Shown: positions 51,709 through 62,259, counted from the stretch's first letter. The stretch: 64,000 nucleotides of DNA from Cryptosporangium minutisporangium (GCF_039536245.1 NZ_BAAAYN010000017.1:421725-485724); one strand, 5' to 3'. Translations and numbers: made by a program. The notes: a model not told the origin generated them from the sequence alone.

Positions 51709-52323
51709 ATGCCCAGGGCCAAACACGCACCTCGCTCGGTCAGCGGCGTCCGGTGGAAGCGGTTCACGCTGCTGGTCGCGCCTGCGGCGATCGGCGCGGG
51801 TGTCATCGTCGGGCTCACCGGTGAAGGCGCGCTCGCCGCGTCGTTCGCGGTGTCCGGACAGAACTACAAGATCTCCGCCGACAAGCTCACCGCGGACGGC
51901 ATGGTGCTCTACGGCGACGTGGACGAGTCCCTGGACGGCACCAAGCGTCCGGTCGGCACGGCGGGCTTCAAAGAGGCGACGCTCGAGAACCTGTGCTTGT
52001 CCACGGTGGTACCGACGCCGGCGGGCGACATGACGATCCGGCTGACCGCCGGTGGTGAGGGCACTCCGGTCGAGGCGACGAACATGATCGCCGACATCGA
52101 CCAGCTCTCCGGCGACGCCGAGTTCAACAACATCCAGATCGGCGTCGACGCGTCCAAGCAGACGAAGGGCCCGGTCAGCGGCCCGGCCGGAATCGGCGCG
52201 CTGCAACTGGATTCCGCGACGATCACCGAGCCGAAGCTGCGGGCCTGGGCGGTGGCGTCCGGCACCTTCAAATTGACCGATCTGAAGATCGACGTCAGCT
52301 TCGGCAAGAAGGAATGTTACTGA
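51709..52323 (+). CDS. DUF6230 secreted protein
   Basis: A 204-residue exported protein of the DUF6230 type found in Streptomyces and relatives. N-terminus VRWKRFTLLVAPAAIGAGVIVGLTGEGALAASFAVSGQNYKISADKLTADGMVLYG; then GFKEATLENLCLSTVV, TPVEATNMIADIDQLSGDAEFNNIQIGVDASK and a conserved end (LRAWAVASGTFKLTDLKIDVSFGKKECY) with a last-but-one Cys. GGGAGAG precedes ATG 51709. Function not established; typically adjacent to a DUF6114 gene, as here. Confidence 0.88.
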   Translation: MPRAKHAPRSVSGVRWKRFTLLVAPAAIGAGVIVGLTGEGALAASFAVSGQNYKISADKLTADGMVLYGDVDESLDGTKRPVGTAGFKEATLENLCLSTVVPTPAGDMTIRLTAGGEGTPVEATNMIADIDQLSGDAEFNNIQIGVDASKQTKGPVSGPAGIGALQLDSATITEPKLRAWAVASGTFKLTDLKIDVSFGKKECY

Positions 52324-52388
52324 CCGCACTCTTTTCGACCGGCGGCCACGGAGGTCGCTTGCCCTTGGGGATGCTCGGAGGTTGAAAA

Positions 52389-53861
52389 GTGTTGAGGGAA
52401 GTGTCGCGACGAGCGCGTTTTCGCCGATGGCGACACGAAAGGCCGTTCTGGGGATCGGTACTCACGCTGCTGTTCGCGGCGGAGCTCTACGCGGCGACAG
52501 CTGCGCCGATGGGGCTGATCGTCCTGGAGGGCGCCACCGTCCTCGGGACGATGGTGCTGTCCGCGGTGCTGGTCGTGCTCGGCGGGGCCACGCTCGCGCA
52601 ACCGCTGCTGCGGACGATCACCGGGCCGATCGTCGTCCTGCTGGCGCTGGTATCGCTTCTGGTCTCGAACTTCGGTGGATTCCTCATCGGAATGCTGCTC
52701 GGCGTCGTCGGTGGCGGGATGGTCTTCGCCTGGTCGCCGACGAAGAACGCTGATGCCGCCGCACCGCCGGTCGAGGAGGCGCCCGGTGACACGGTCGACG
52801 CAGAGGCCGACACCGAGATGCTGGCGCTCGCGCCGCCCACCGACGACGAGACGCCGACCGGCGCTCTCCTCCTGCCCGACAGCGCGGACCGACCCGCCGA
52901 CCCCGACTCGCTGAGCCCGGGTGGTGAGGAGGCCACGGACTCCGACGCGCTGGCGGCGCAGCAGTGGCGGCGTATACCCGGCGGGACCGCCGCCGAGGCC
53001 TCGACCGAGCCGCCGACCCCGCCGCGCCGGTCGGGACGGCATCGGCCGTTGCTCTCGGTGCTGGTCTGGCTCGTGCCGGCGCTCGCGGTCGCGGTGATCG
53101 TCACCGCCACCGGAGCACCAGCGGTCGCCGACACTCCGAGCGGCGCACCGCGCGAGTTGCCGTGCCTGATCCCGTTCCTCTGCCCGGAGCCGACGCCGAC
53201 CCCCACGCCGCCCGACGTGCCGTCGCCCGCACCGACGCCGGGCCCGTCGTCCGCGCCGCTCTTCCCCGACCTGCTGCCGAAGCCGGGACCGAGCGCGTCC
53301 GCCACCCCGACGCCGGGCGCGACGTGCGCACCCGAGGACTACCCGACCGGCGACGGGACACCGGTCGGCGACGCCGCCGCGCTGGCCGCACGGATCTTGC
53401 AGGCCTGCGCCAAGGCCGGCACCCCCAATGCGGGCACCGCCGACGAGGTCTCCGCGGTCGGGATCGAGCCGAGCGTGCTCCGAGCGGACCGCCTGACGCT
53501 GGACGACCTCACTTACCGCGGCACGGTGAAGCTCACGACCGCCACCGGCTCGACCACCGTGATGGAGTTCGCCGCGACGAAGCTGACGATCGTCGGCATG
53601 GATCTGCAGGTGCCGTTCAACGCCCGCACGATCACCCTGGCGGGCTCTTCAAGTGCGACGATCAGCGGAAACGTAAAGCTCTACGCGGCCGATCTGAGCG
53701 GTAAGGCGCTCGATCTATTACCGCTGAAGTTCACGCCGAACCCGCCGCCGCTGCTGCCGCAGATCGCGCTGCCGAGCCTCTTTTTCACCGGCGTGACATC
53801 CCACGTCGCCCTGGTGAGCGCCGACACGATCAAAACGTCGATCAACATCACCGTCAAGTAA
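52389..53861 (+). CDS. DUF6114 membrane protein with extended C-terminus
   Basis: A 490-residue protein. N-terminal DUF6114 part: FRRWRHERPFWGSVLTLLFAAELYAATAAPMGLIVLEGATVLGTMVLSAVLVVLGGATLAQPLLRTITGPIVVLLALVSLLVSNFGGFLIGMLLGVVGGGMVFAW, with several membrane segments. A long acidic/Pro-rich loop and another hydrophobic segment (LLSVLVWLVPALAVAVIVTATGAPAVA) follow. The C-terminal strand-rich domain (LRADRLTLDDLTYRGTVKLTTATGSTTVMEFAATKLTIVGMDLQ) resembles the DUF6230 repeats, so the two gene products may interact outside the cell. GTG 52389 after GGAGG. Confidence 0.87.
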   Translation: MLREVSRRARFRRWRHERPFWGSVLTLLFAAELYAATAAPMGLIVLEGATVLGTMVLSAVLVVLGGATLAQPLLRTITGPIVVLLALVSLLVSNFGGFLIGMLLGVVGGGMVFAWSPTKNADAAAPPVEEAPGDTVDAEADTEMLALAPPTDDETPTGALLLPDSADRPADPDSLSPGGEEATDSDALAAQQWRRIPGGTAAEASTEPPTPPRRSGRHRPLLSVLVWLVPALAVAVIVTATGAPAVADTPSGAPRELPCLIPFLCPEPTPTPTPPDVPSPAPTPGPSSAPLFPDLLPKPGPSASATPTPGATCAPEDYPTGDGTPVGDAAALAARILQACAKAGTPNAGTADEVSAVGIEPSVLRADRLTLDDLTYRGTVKLTTATGSTTVMEFAATKLTIVGMDLQVPFNARTITLAGSSSATISGNVKLYAADLSGKALDLLPLKFTPNPPPLLPQIALPSLFFTGVTSHVALVSADTIKTSINITVK

Positions 53862-53901
53862 GGCGCCGCAGGCGCAGCTCGCTTGTCGTTCTCACGTTGA
53901 G

Positions 53902-53997
53902 CGCTCTGAGGGCGGGGCTCACATCCGCGCAAGGCCGCGTCGACCTTGCGTTGGTCTCAAGGCCTTGCGCGCGGCTGTGAGCGTCGTTCTCAGAGGG
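53902..53997. repeat. Nested-hairpin element B at the asd 3' end
   Basis: Outer arms 53902-53924 and 53975-53997 match in 17 of 23 positions; inner arms CGCGCAAGGCC (53926-53936) and 53961-53971 are perfect. The right arm CTGTGAGCGTCGTTCTCAG is identical to that of element A at 10,140-10,158, and both continue with (C/A)GGGCCGCC. The arm overlaps the last codons and stop of asd. Confidence 0.7.
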
Positions 53998-55057
53998 CCG
54001 CCGCGACTAGTTCGGCGATTTGGGCTGTGTTCAGGGCAGCGCCCTTGCGCAGGTTGTCGCCGCAGACGAACAGGTCGAGCGTGTTCGGGAAGTCCAGCGC
54101 CTGCCGCACCCGCCCGACGAACGTCGGGTCCGCACCGACGGTGTCGGCCGGCGTCGGGAACTCACCGTTGGTCGGGTCGTCCACGACGACCACGTTCGGC
54201 GCCTCCGCGAGCGCGTCGTGCGCCTCGGCCACGGTCAGCGGCGACGCGAACGTCGCGTGCACCGCGAGCGAGTGCGTGGTTACGACCGGAACCCGCACGC
54301 ACGTGGCGGACACCCGAAGGTCGGGGATACCGAGGATCTTCCGGGACTCGTTCCGGACCTTCAGCTCCTCGCTGCTCCACCCGTCGTCCTTGACCGAGCC
54401 GGCCCACGGCACGACGTTGAGCGCCAGCGGCGCCGGGAACGGCGACGCCTGGTCACCGAGCTTCTCGGCCAGCGCCGCGCGCACGTCACCGGCCCGCACG
54501 CCCAGGTCGCGACGGCCGCCGACGATCTCCAACTCGTCGTAGAGCCGGTCGACGCCGGGCTGGCCCGCGCCGGACGCGGCCTGGTACGAGGCCACCACCA
54601 GCTCGGTGAGGCGCCACTTGCGGTGCAGCGCACCCAGCGCGTCCATCATCGTGAGAGTGGTGCAGTTCGGGTTGGCGATGATGCCCTTGGGCCGGTTGGC
54701 CGCCGCTTCACCGTTCACCTCGGGCACGACCAGCGGGACGTCCGGGTCCATCCGGAACGCGCCGGAGTTGTCGACCGCGACCGCACCGCGCTCGACGGCG
54801 ATCGGCGCCCATGCGGCGGAGACCTCGTCCGGGACGTCGAACATCGCCACGTCGACCCCGTCGAACACCGACGGCTCGAGCAGCTGGACCTCGACCTCTT
54901 CACCGCGGACGACGAGGCGCTTGCCCGCCGACCGCTTGGAGGCGACCAGCCGGATCTCGCCCCAGATGTCGGCGCGCTCGGACAGGATCGACAGCATCAC
55001 GGTGCCGACGGCACCGGTCGCGCCGACGACGGCAAGGGTGGGCTTCCGGCTGCTCAT
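53990..55057 (-). CDS. asd: Aspartate-semialdehyde dehydrogenase
   Basis: Second step of the aspartate pathway: reduces L-aspartyl-phosphate with NADPH to aspartate semialdehyde for lysine, DAP, threonine and methionine. 355 residues. NADP-binding VGATGAVG (residues 11-18), active-site Cys132 in [10 protein letters not shown], substrate segment [12 protein letters not shown] and the catalytic His in [15 protein letters not shown] 55057 overlaps the lysC stop (ATGA). Gene pair lysC-asd is standard in actinobacteria. The 3' end runs into repeat element B. Confidence 0.97.
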   Translation of the reverse strand: MSSRKPTLAVVGATGAVGTVMLSILSERADIWGEIRLVASKRSAGKRLVVRGEEVEVQLLEPSVFDGVDVAMFDVPDEVSAAWAPIAVERGAVAVDNSGAFRMDPDVPLVVPEVNGEAAANRPKGIIANPNCTTLTMMDALGALHRKWRLTELVVASYQAASGAGQPGVDRLYDELEIVGGRRDLGVRAGDVRAALAEKLGDQASPFPAPLALNVVPWAGSVKDDGWSSEELKVRNESRKILGIPDLRVSATCVRVPVVTTHSLAVHATFASPLTVAEAHDALAEAPNVVVVDDPTNGEFPTPADTVGADPTFVGRVRQALDFPNTLDLFVCGDNLRKGAALNTAQIAELVAAAL

Positions 55058-56319
55058 CGTCCGCTCCCCGCGTAAACAGTGGCTTCTTCGTCGGTGCCGA
55101 GCTCGAACGCCTCGTGCACGGCGCGGACAGCGGCGTCCAGGTCGGTGTCGCGACAGACCGCGGAGATCCGGATCTCCGACGTCGAGATGATCTCGATGTT
55201 GACGCCGACCTCCGCCAGCGCCTCACAGAAGGTGGCGATGACGCCCGGGTGCGAACGCATACCCGCGCCGACCACCGACACCTTGCCGATGTGCTCGTCG
55301 AAGATCAGCCGGTCGAACCCGATCGACTCCTGCGCCTTCTGCAGCGCGGACATCGCGGCCGGGCCGTCGGCCTTCGGCAGCGTGAACGAGATGTCGGTGC
55401 GTGCGGTCGCCGCGGCCGAGACGTTCTGCACCACCATGTCGATGTTGATCTCGGCGTCGGCGACCGTCCGCAGGATCGATGCCGCCCGACCCGGCTGGTC
55501 GGGAACGCCGACCACGGTGACCTTCGCTTCGCTCCGGTCGTGCGCGACGCCGGAGATGATCGCCTGCTCCACGGAAGAGTCCTCCATCGACCCGGTCACG
55601 ATCGTGCCGGGCTTGTTCGAGTACGACGAGCGGACGTGGATCGGCAGGTCGTTGCGCCTGGCGTACTCCACCGATCGGAGGTGCAGGATCTTCGCGCCAC
55701 AGGCGGCGAGCTCCAGCATCTCCTCGTAGATGACCGTGTCGAGCTTCTTCGCGTTCTTCACGATCCGCGGGTCAGCGGTGTAGACGCCGTCCACGTCCGT
55801 GTAGATCTCGCACACGTCGGCTTTGAGCGCGGCGGCCAGGGCGACCGCCGTCGTGTCGGACCCGCCGCGGCCCAGCGTCGTGATGTCTTTGGTGTCCTGG
55901 GCGACGCCCTGGAAACCGGCGACGATGGCGATCGCGCCTTCGTCGACGGCGCCCTGGATCCGTCCGGGCGTCACGTCGATGATGCGCGCGGCTCCGTGCC
56001 GCGCCGTGGTGATGACACCGGCCTGCGAGCCGGTGAACGAGCGGGCCTCGTACCCGAGTGAGTGGATCGCCATCGCGAGCAGCGCCATCGAGATGCGTTC
56101 GCCCGCGGTCAGCAGCATGTCGAGCTCGCGTCCCGGGGGTACCGGGGCGACCTGGCCGGCCAGATCGAGCAACTCGTCAGTGGTGTCGCCCATCGCGGAG
56201 ACCACGACGACGACGTCGCTGCCGGCCTTCCGGGTGGCGACGATGCGCTCGGCTACCCGCTTGATCCGCTCAGCGTCGGCGACCGAGGAGCCGCCGTACT
56301 TCTGTACGACGAGTCCCAC
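55054..56319 (-). CDS. lysC: Aspartate kinase (alpha, with probable internal beta start)
   Basis: First step of the aspartate pathway. 421 residues: [24 protein letters not shown] is the kinase start; [36 protein letters not shown] the catalytic core; two ACT domains follow ([63 protein letters not shown]), which bind lysine/threonine for feedback inhibition. Corynebacterial LysC makes a separate beta subunit from an internal start; the equivalent Met245 ([13 protein letters not shown] at 55,587) is conserved here. Coupled to asd. Confidence 0.96.
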   Translation of the reverse strand: MGLVVQKYGGSSVADAERIKRVAERIVATRKAGSDVVVVVSAMGDTTDELLDLAGQVAPVPPGRELDMLLTAGERISMALLAMAIHSLGYEARSFTGSQAGVITTARHGAARIIDVTPGRIQGAVDEGAIAIVAGFQGVAQDTKDITTLGRGGSDTTAVALAAALKADVCEIYTDVDGVYTADPRIVKNAKKLDTVIYEEMLELAACGAKILHLRSVEYARRNDLPIHVRSSYSNKPGTIVTGSMEDSSVEQAIISGVAHDRSEAKVTVVGVPDQPGRAASILRTVADAEINIDMVVQNVSAAATARTDISFTLPKADGPAAMSALQKAQESIGFDRLIFDEHIGKVSVVGAGMRSHPGVIATFCEALAEVGVNIEIISTSEIRISAVCRDTDLDAAVRAVHEAFELGTDEEATVYAGSGR

Positions 56320-56459
56320 GTCGCTCCTTCCGTACGGCCCGGTAGTTGCAGGTACCGGGCAGAGTTCCGACGCCTAGGGTACCGGCGCTCGCAGCCCGTT
56401 TTCTCGGCCTCGGCACCCCGGGTGGTATCCGATTGACCACTCGTGGGAGACTCGTCACG

Positions 56460-56534
56460 TCACGCCGCCGTCAGGTCGCCTTCCGTCAAGACATCGCCGA
56501 ATGGCATGATTTGCTGGTGATCGTGTGACCACAT
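56460..56534 (-). CDS. Candidate 24-residue peptide gene
   Basis: A short frame, ATG 56534 to TGA 56460, encoding MWSHDHQQIMPFGDVLTEGD and four further residues (LTAA). It has an ideal Shine-Dalgarno (GGGAGG, about 7 nt upstream), rare for chance frames. It lies in the 436-bp gap between lysC and the conservon, in the lysC direction but 140 bp upstream of lysC. No family recognised. It could be a leader, a signalling or RiPP-like peptide or noise; an in-frame GTG 9 nt upstream overlaps the ribosome site. The rest of the gap holds only a weak inverted repeat (CCGGGT/ACCCGG near 56,571). Confidence 0.45.
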   Translation of the reverse strand: MWSHDHQQIMPFGDVLTEGDLTAA

Positions 56535-56755
56535 ACGTGCCACCTCCCTCGTTCGGAGGATCCCGCAACACCGGGTAGACGAGATTCTCACCCGGTATCG
56601 GGGCATTGCGGGACATCTGGCCCCACTGCGAACCGTCGCGCTTTCCACCTCGTCTGGATCGTGGTGCAATGCCACAGCGAACACCGCCGGTGGGTGAGAA
56701 TGGCTCACCGGCCGCGGGGGCGCGTTTCGCCAGCAGCGACACAGACGGAGGAGTC

Positions 56756-59700
56756 GTGCCCACGTCCCTCAAGGGCTTACGTCCGGCCGCAACCTCAAAG
56801 GGGCCGGTCAGGCGGGTCCCGAACGCCGGAACGCCCTCCGAGGACCGGAAGAACTCGGGACACGAGCCGGCCAGCCGGCCGCTGACCCGCAGCCAACGCT
56901 TCCTCGGTAACGCCCCCATCCGGGTGAAGGTCGTCCTGATCACCCTCGTCCCGCTGATGGCGATGTTCCTCTTCGCGGGCATCCTCACGTACATCGTGAC
57001 GGACGAGGCTCAGTCGGCCCAGCAGGTGCAACAGCTGGCGCGTCTCGGTAGCCAGGCCTCGAACCTGGTGAACGACCTCCAGCTCGAGCGCGCGGCCGCT
57101 GCCAACTGGGTCGCGGACCCGGGTAAGGAAGAAAGCCACCCGCCGCTCCGCCGCTTCACCCAGCGCGCCACCGCGACCGACGCGACGCTTCGGGAGTTCA
57201 TCGCCGAGGCCGGCCGACTCGACGCCGACACCAAGGCGCCGATCCAGAGTCAGCTCCAGAACGTGACGCGCGGCTCGACCACCCTGGTGAACCAGCGCGC
57301 CAACCTCCTGAAGCAGGCCCGCAACGAGGGCGTGAGCGTCAGCGTCGCTGCCGCGAAGTACGAGACGCTGATCGGCGACCTCCTGCAGATCAGTGACGGC
57401 CTCGCTAGGGCCGCTGACGACCGCGTGCTCTCCGACCAGCTCCGCGCCGTGGCGGCGTTCGCCCGCTACAAGGAAGCGGTCAACCAGGAGCAGGTCAGCG
57501 TCCTCGACGTCCTGGTGGACGAGAACCGGACGTTCACGAACGACACGTTCAAGACGGTCCTGGCCGCCTCGATCCGGCAGGAGCTGTTCAACGCGCAGTT
57601 CCAGAGCAGCGCATCGAACACGCAGCGCGGGATCCGTAACGAAACGGTCAGCCAGGAATCGCCGTACCGCTCGCTGAGCGGCAGTGTCCGGAAGACCCAG
57701 ATCGGCGCACCGATCACCACGACCGTGCCCCTGTGGGTCGACACCAGCACCCAGTCCGACACGGTGCTGCGCGGCGTCGAGCAGAAGCTCAACGCGGACG
57801 CCGTGAACGCCGCCGCCGAGTTCCGCGACGACGCGATCCGCAAGACGATCATCGTCATCACGGTCGCGCTGGCCGCCCTGGTCGTCGCTCTCCTGGTCTC
57901 GCTCGCCGTCGCCCGCTCGATGGTCCGCCCGCTGGTGCGACTGCGGTCCTCGGCGCTGGAGGTCGCGTACCAGAGCCTTCCGGAGGTCGTCCGCAAGCTG
58001 CAGGACGCCGACCAGCAGACCGCAGCGCAGGCCTCGGCCGAGACCAAGGCCCGCACGCTGGACATCCGGTCCGGCGACGAGATCGGCCAGGTGGCCCAGG
58101 CGTTCAACGCCGTCCACCTGGAGGCCGTCCGGGTCGCGTCCGAGCAGGCGCAGCTGCGGCAGAGCGTCTCGACGATGTTCGTCAACCTCTCCCGCCGCTC
58201 GCAGCTCCTGGTCGACCGGCTGATCCGCCTGATCGACGGTCTGGAGCAGGGCGAGCGCGACCCCGACCGCCTCTCCGAGCTGTTCAAGCTCGACCACCTC
58301 GCCACCCGAATGCGGCGGAACGACGAGAACCTCCTGGTCCTCGCCGGCGCCGACGCGGGTCGCCGGTGGACCCGCCCGGCCCCGCTGGTCGACGTTCTCC
58401 GCGCCGCGACCGCCGAGGTGGAGCAGTACACCCGGGTCAAGCTCGGCTCGATCGACGACTCCGTCGAGATCTCGGCCTCGGCCGTGAACGACCTCGTCCA
58501 CCTGGTCGCGGAGATCCTGGAGAACGCCACCTCGTTCTCCTCGCCGCGCACCGACGTCGTGGTCGACTCCCGCCGGGTCGGCGACCACGTGGTCATCGAG
58601 ATCGAGGACCAGGGCATCGGTATGTCCCGGGAGCAGCTGGCGGAGTTCAACGAGCGGCTGGCCAAGCCGCCGGTGTTCGACATCGCCGTCTCCCGCATGA
58701 TGGGCCTGTTCGTGGTCGGCCGGCTGGCCTCCCGGCACGGCGTCAAGGTCATGCTGCGGGACGCCTCCGGCGGCGGTGTGCTGGCGATCGTCACGCTGCC
58801 CTCGGGCGTTCTGCACGGCGACCAGCCGGTGGCCCCGGCGCTTCCGCCGGCCGAGACCGACGAGCAGGCCGCCGACCGTCCGGTCGAGCGGATCGCGTCG
58901 GAGCGGGTCGACCGGTCCGAGCCGCCTGCTCTCCCGGCCGCGAACGCCCCGTACGCCCCCACCGGCTCGTTCGGTGCTCCGGCTCCCGGCCAGCCGCCCT
59001 TCGGCGGCGCACTGCAGCCGCCGTCCGGGCCGTTCGGTGGTGGCCAGCCGCCGTTCGCCGGCCAGCCGCCGTTCGGTGGCCAGCACGGTCAGCCGGCTCA
59101 GCACGGCCAGCCGGCTCAGCCCGAGCAGCCGCACCCGTTCGCGCCGCAGCCGTTCGCGCCTGCCTCCTCCTCCGAGCAGCCCGAGCAGCCGGCTCCCGAC
59201 CAGTGGCGTCCGATGAACGCGCCGCCGTTCGGCGGGGTCCGGCAGGACAGCGACGAGCACGACGCGCAGCGCGAAGCCTTCGGACCGCCGGCCCGTGGCC
59301 CGCAGACTCCGCCGACCGCCCGGGACCTGTTCGGCCCGGTGACGCCGGAGCCGCTGCCGCAGCGTGACCCGCGGGAAGACAGCGGTGCCCAGCCGGCCTT
59401 CCCGTTCGCTCAGACGACGCCGACCCCGGCTCAGCCGCCGTTCGCCGCGCCCGCCGCGGCGGAGGAGCAGCCCGACCCGAGTTGGTCCGAGCCGACCCGT
59501 CCGGTGCCGATCATCCGCGACCCCGCGGCCGCGGCCGCGACCGGAACGCACAGCATCCTCGGCGACCTGCGACCCGAGCCGACTCCGGTCGAGGCCCGCG
59601 AGCCCGATCTGACCTGGAGCACCGGCGGGCTCGGCGCTCGTCAGCCGGAGGGGCGGACGCCGTCCGAGGAGTCCACTCAGCCGACCTCGCCCGCGCAGCC

Positions 59701-60778
59701 TGCGGCGAGCACCCCGGCCGACCAGCCCGGGCCCAAGCCGCTGCCGGTTCGCGACCCGTTCACGAGCCGCGAGACGCAGCCCCGTCCGGCGGCGGGTCAG
59801 CCGGCGGCGGGTCAGCCGGCCCCGGCCGCGCCGGGCGGGCGCCCCGCAGCTCCGGCCACCCCGGCCACCCCGGCCCAGGCTCCCCCGGCTCAGCCTCCGG
59901 CGGCTCAGGCCCCGGCGGCCGAGGCGGCTCAGCCGGGTCTGCCGAGCCGCGGTGGCTCGGCGGCGGACGCGATGGCCGCGCTGCGACGCGAAGCCGCCGC
60001 AGACCGGTCGAGCACCACCGGCGCGCAGAAGGTCTTCCGCGCCGGTCCGTCCGACCCGCCGAACTCGGACCCGACGATCGAGATGCCGCTCCCGATCTTC
60101 GACGCGATCGAGTCGGAGTGGTTCCGGTCGCGCACCGCCGCGGCGCCGCGCAACGGGAGCAACGGCAGTAACGGCAGCAGCAGCTCCTGGTCCCCGCCGC
60201 GGGTTCCGGAGGCCCCGGGAGCCCGCCCAGCGTCCTCGCGGAGCGAGGAATCCGAGCCGCCCACCGCGGACGACGCCAGCCAGATCACCGGCGGCTCGCT
60301 GGCGGACGCTCCGGTGTCCCCCGCGGTCGGTGGCGAGGCGCCCTTCCCGCAGAGCGCGACCGCGGCCTGGAGCCACGCGCGCTCGAACGGGAGCACAGAC
60401 GAGCCGACCACCCCCAGTGGTCCGGACCGCGAGGAAGAACCGGTCGGCGTCGGCGCTGCGCGTCAGCCCGCGACGGCCGCATGGGAGTCTCCGGCGGACG
60501 CCGGGTGGCGTGCCGCGCAGGCGGCAGCCGAGACAGCTCCCAGCAGCACCACCAAGTCGGGCCTACCGAAGCGTGTTCCGATGGCACACTTCGTGCCAGG
60601 CCGTGTGGAGACGGCGGCGAAGAAAGCTTCTCGCCCGACGTCCCACCGGTCGCCCGAGGCGGTGCGGGGCGTTCTGTCCAGCTACCGCAGCGGTCTCGAG
60701 CAAGGGCGGCAGGCCGGGCGCCCGTCCCGGACCGGTACGACCTTTGCCGGCTCACCTGAAACGCAGGAGGAGATGTGA
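56756..60778 (+). CDS. cvnA: Conservon sensor histidine kinase-like protein
   Basis: A 1340-residue membrane sensor. TM1 ([25 protein letters not shown]), an extracellular helical nitrate/nitrite-like sensor domain of about 280 residues, TM2 ([22 protein letters not shown]), HAMP, a dimerisation helix with [20 protein letters not shown], and an ATPase domain ([49 protein letters not shown]). The remaining 590 residues are Pro/Gln/Ala-rich and disordered, longer than in most relatives, ending in a conserved [11 protein letters not shown]-type block. GTG 56756 after GGAGGA. CvnA with B, C, D forms a membrane-associated G-protein-like complex in Streptomyces. Confidence 0.92.
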   Translation: MPTSLKGLRPAATSKGPVRRVPNAGTPSEDRKNSGHEPASRPLTRSQRFLGNAPIRVKVVLITLVPLMAMFLFAGILTYIVTDEAQSAQQVQQLARLGSQASNLVNDLQLERAAAANWVADPGKEESHPPLRRFTQRATATDATLREFIAEAGRLDADTKAPIQSQLQNVTRGSTTLVNQRANLLKQARNEGVSVSVAAAKYETLIGDLLQISDGLARAADDRVLSDQLRAVAAFARYKEAVNQEQVSVLDVLVDENRTFTNDTFKTVLAASIRQELFNAQFQSSASNTQRGIRNETVSQESPYRSLSGSVRKTQIGAPITTTVPLWVDTSTQSDTVLRGVEQKLNADAVNAAAEFRDDAIRKTIIVITVALAALVVALLVSLAVARSMVRPLVRLRSSALEVAYQSLPEVVRKLQDADQQTAAQASAETKARTLDIRSGDEIGQVAQAFNAVHLEAVRVASEQAQLRQSVSTMFVNLSRRSQLLVDRLIRLIDGLEQGERDPDRLSELFKLDHLATRMRRNDENLLVLAGADAGRRWTRPAPLVDVLRAATAEVEQYTRVKLGSIDDSVEISASAVNDLVHLVAEILENATSFSSPRTDVVVDSRRVGDHVVIEIEDQGIGMSREQLAEFNERLAKPPVFDIAVSRMMGLFVVGRLASRHGVKVMLRDASGGGVLAIVTLPSGVLHGDQPVAPALPPAETDEQAADRPVERIASERVDRSEPPALPAANAPYAPTGSFGAPAPGQPPFGGALQPPSGPFGGGQPPFAGQPPFGGQHGQPAQHGQPAQPEQPHPFAPQPFAPASSSEQPEQPAPDQWRPMNAPPFGGVRQDSDEHDAQREAFGPPARGPQTPPTARDLFGPVTPEPLPQRDPREDSGAQPAFPFAQTTPTPAQPPFAAPAAAEEQPDPSWSEPTRPVPIIRDPAAAAATGTHSILGDLRPEPTPVEAREPDLTWSTGGLGARQPEGRTPSEESTQPTSPAQPAASTPADQPGPKPLPVRDPFTSRETQPRPAAGQPAAGQPAPAAPGGRPAAPATPATPAQAPPAQPPAAQAPAAEAAQPGLPSRGGSAADAMAALRREAAADRSSTTGAQKVFRAGPSDPPNSDPTIEMPLPIFDAIESEWFRSRTAAAPRNGSNGSNGSSSSWSPPRVPEAPGARPASSRSEESEPPTADDASQITGGSLADAPVSPAVGGEAPFPQSATAAWSHARSNGSTDEPTTPSGPDREEEPVGVGAARQPATAAWESPADAGWRAAQAAAETAPSSTTKSGLPKRVPMAHFVPGRVETAAKKASRPTSHRSPEAVRGVLSSYRSGLEQGRQAGRPSRTGTTFAGSPETQEEM

Positions 60779-61197
60779 GCTCGCTGAGCCACGATGCCCA
60801 GAACCTCAACTGGTTGGTGGCGAACTTCGCCAACCGCGTCCCCGGCATCGCCCACGCCGTGGCCGTGTCCGCCGACGGACTGCTGTTGGCGGTCTCCGAC
60901 GGACTGCCTCGGGACCGAGCCGACCAGCTCGCGGCGATCGCGTCGGGCCTGGTGAGCCTCACACAGGGCGCCGCTCTCTGCTTCGAGGGTGGCAACGTCA
61001 GTCAGACCGTCGTGGAGATGGACACTGGCTTCCTGCTGGTGATGTCCATCAGCGACGGTTCGTCGTTGGCCGTGCTCGCGTCTCGTGCGTGTGACATCGG
61101 CCAGGTCGGGTACGAGATGGCACTGCTCGTGGAGCGCGTCGGCCAGGTCCTGACGCCGGCGCTGCGGTCAGAGCTCCACGCGTCCCTGCCCCGATAA
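60775..61197 (+). CDS. cvnB: Roadblock/LC7 protein of conservon
   Basis: A 140-residue roadblock-fold protein: [113 protein letters not shown] is very close to the family consensus. In analogy to MglB and Streptomyces CvnB it probably regulates the GTPase CvnD. The GTG start overlaps the cvnA stop (GTGA). Confidence 0.95.
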   Translation: MSSLSHDAQNLNWLVANFANRVPGIAHAVAVSADGLLLAVSDGLPRDRADQLAAIASGLVSLTQGAALCFEGGNVSQTVVEMDTGFLLVMSISDGSSLAVLASRACDIGQVGYEMALLVERVGQVLTPALRSELHASLPR

Positions 61198-61239
61198 GAG
61201 CAGAGACGCGCTGAGGGACGACAGGAGACGGGTCACGCG

Positions 61240-61599
61240 ATGAGCACCGAGTACGTCGATCAAAGCGGGCCGCTGGTGCGCCCGTACGCGATGACTGGGG
61301 GTCGAACCAGACCCCGAGTCGATATCGCGATGGAAGCACTGGTCACGGCGACCGCCCGCGGAGACCGCGAGGCGGGGACCGGCCGGCACGAGTGGCAGAA
61401 GATCGTCGAACTCTGTCAACAAGTGCAGTCGCTGGCAGAGATCGCGGCGTATCTTGGCACTCCGCTCGGGGTTGCCCGAGTGATCGTCGGCGACATGGCC
61501 GAGGCTGGAATGCTGGACGTGCACGAGCCCGGCAGGCTCGACGACCAGCTCGGAACGTATCTGCTGGAAAGGGTGCTCAGTGGACTTCGGAAGCTCTAG
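61240..61599 (+). CDS. cvnC: DUF742 protein of conservon
   Basis: A 119-residue DUF742 protein. VRPYAMTGGRTRPRVDIAMEALVTATARG is the conserved start; the middle reads IVELCQQVQSLAEIAAYLGTPLGVARVIVGDMAEAGMLDVHEP, a winged-helix-like fold, and ERVLSGLRKL the conserved end. It has been suggested to help couple sensor and GTPase; molecular role unproven. ATG 61240. The last 20 bp overlap cvnD. Confidence 0.94.
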   Translation: MSTEYVDQSGPLVRPYAMTGGRTRPRVDIAMEALVTATARGDREAGTGRHEWQKIVELCQQVQSLAEIAAYLGTPLGVARVIVGDMAEAGMLDVHEPGRLDDQLGTYLLERVLSGLRKL

Positions 61600-62197
61600 C
61601 CCCGGCCGCGCGCCGCGGGTGACGGCGAGCCGCGCCACCTCCGCCAAGATCGTCATCGCGGGCGGGTTCGGCGTGGGCAAGACCACGCTTGTCGGCTCGG
61701 TGTCGGAGATCCGTCCGCTCACCACCGAGGCGGTGATGACTGCCGCCGCGATCGACGTCGACGATGCTTCGAAGATTCCGGGTAAGTCCACCACCACGGT
61801 GGCGATGGACTTCGGCCGGATCACGCTCGACGAGGACTTGATCCTGTACCTGTTCGGTACCCCCGGACAGACACGGTTCTGGTTCATGTGGGACGAGCTG
61901 GTGCGCGGTGCGATCGGCGCGGTCGTGCTGGTGGACACTCGTCGCCTGGCCGACTGCTTCGCCGCCGTCGACTTCTTCGAGCAGCGCGGGCTGCCGTACG
62001 TCGTCGGCCTGAACTGCTTCGACGGCGTCCAGCCGTACACGACGCAGGACGTGCGGGACGCGCTGACGATCGGCCAGGAAGTGCCGATCATCAACTGCGA
62101 CGCCCGTGGGCGGGAGTCGACCAAGGCCCTGCTCATCTCGCTCGTCGAGTACGTTTTACGCCTGCGCGGCGCTGCTCCGGCCGGCGTCGGCAGCTAA
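61580..62197 (+). CDS. cvnD: Ras-like GTPase of conservon
   Basis: A 205-residue small GTPase. G1 GGFGVGKTTLVGS, switch region TVAMDFGRITLDEDLILYLFGTPGQTRFWFMWDELVRGAIGAVVLVDTRRLADCF (G3 as F-G-T-P-G-Q), and GLNCFDG in place of the usual NKXD. Conservon GTPases share this modified G4. Works with CvnA-C at the membrane to control secondary metabolism and development in Streptomyces. GTG 61580 lies inside cvnC. A clean terminator follows 22 bp later. Confidence 0.94.
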   Translation: MDFGSSSPGRAPRVTASRATSAKIVIAGGFGVGKTTLVGSVSEIRPLTTEAVMTAAAIDVDDASKIPGKSTTTVAMDFGRITLDEDLILYLFGTPGQTRFWFMWDELVRGAIGAVVLVDTRRLADCFAAVDFFEQRGLPYVVGLNCFDGVQPYTTQDVRDALTIGQEVPIINCDARGRESTKALLISLVEYVLRLRGAAPAGVGS

Positions 62198-62219
62198 GCG
62201 ACGACGGCAGTACGAGCCT

Positions 62220-62259
62220 CACCGCAGCGGCACCCACCCGGGTGCCGCTGCGGTGTTTT
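62220..62259 (+). terminator. Rho-independent terminator of the conservon
   Basis: CACCGCAGCGGCACCC (62220-62235), loop ACCC, perfect complement 62240-62255, followed by TTTT. Confidence 0.95.

Noticed and set aside
56795-60376. 1193-codon minus-strand frame opposite cvnA
   Set aside because: Antisense shadow of a high-GC gene; the plus strand has clear membrane segments and ATPase motifs.
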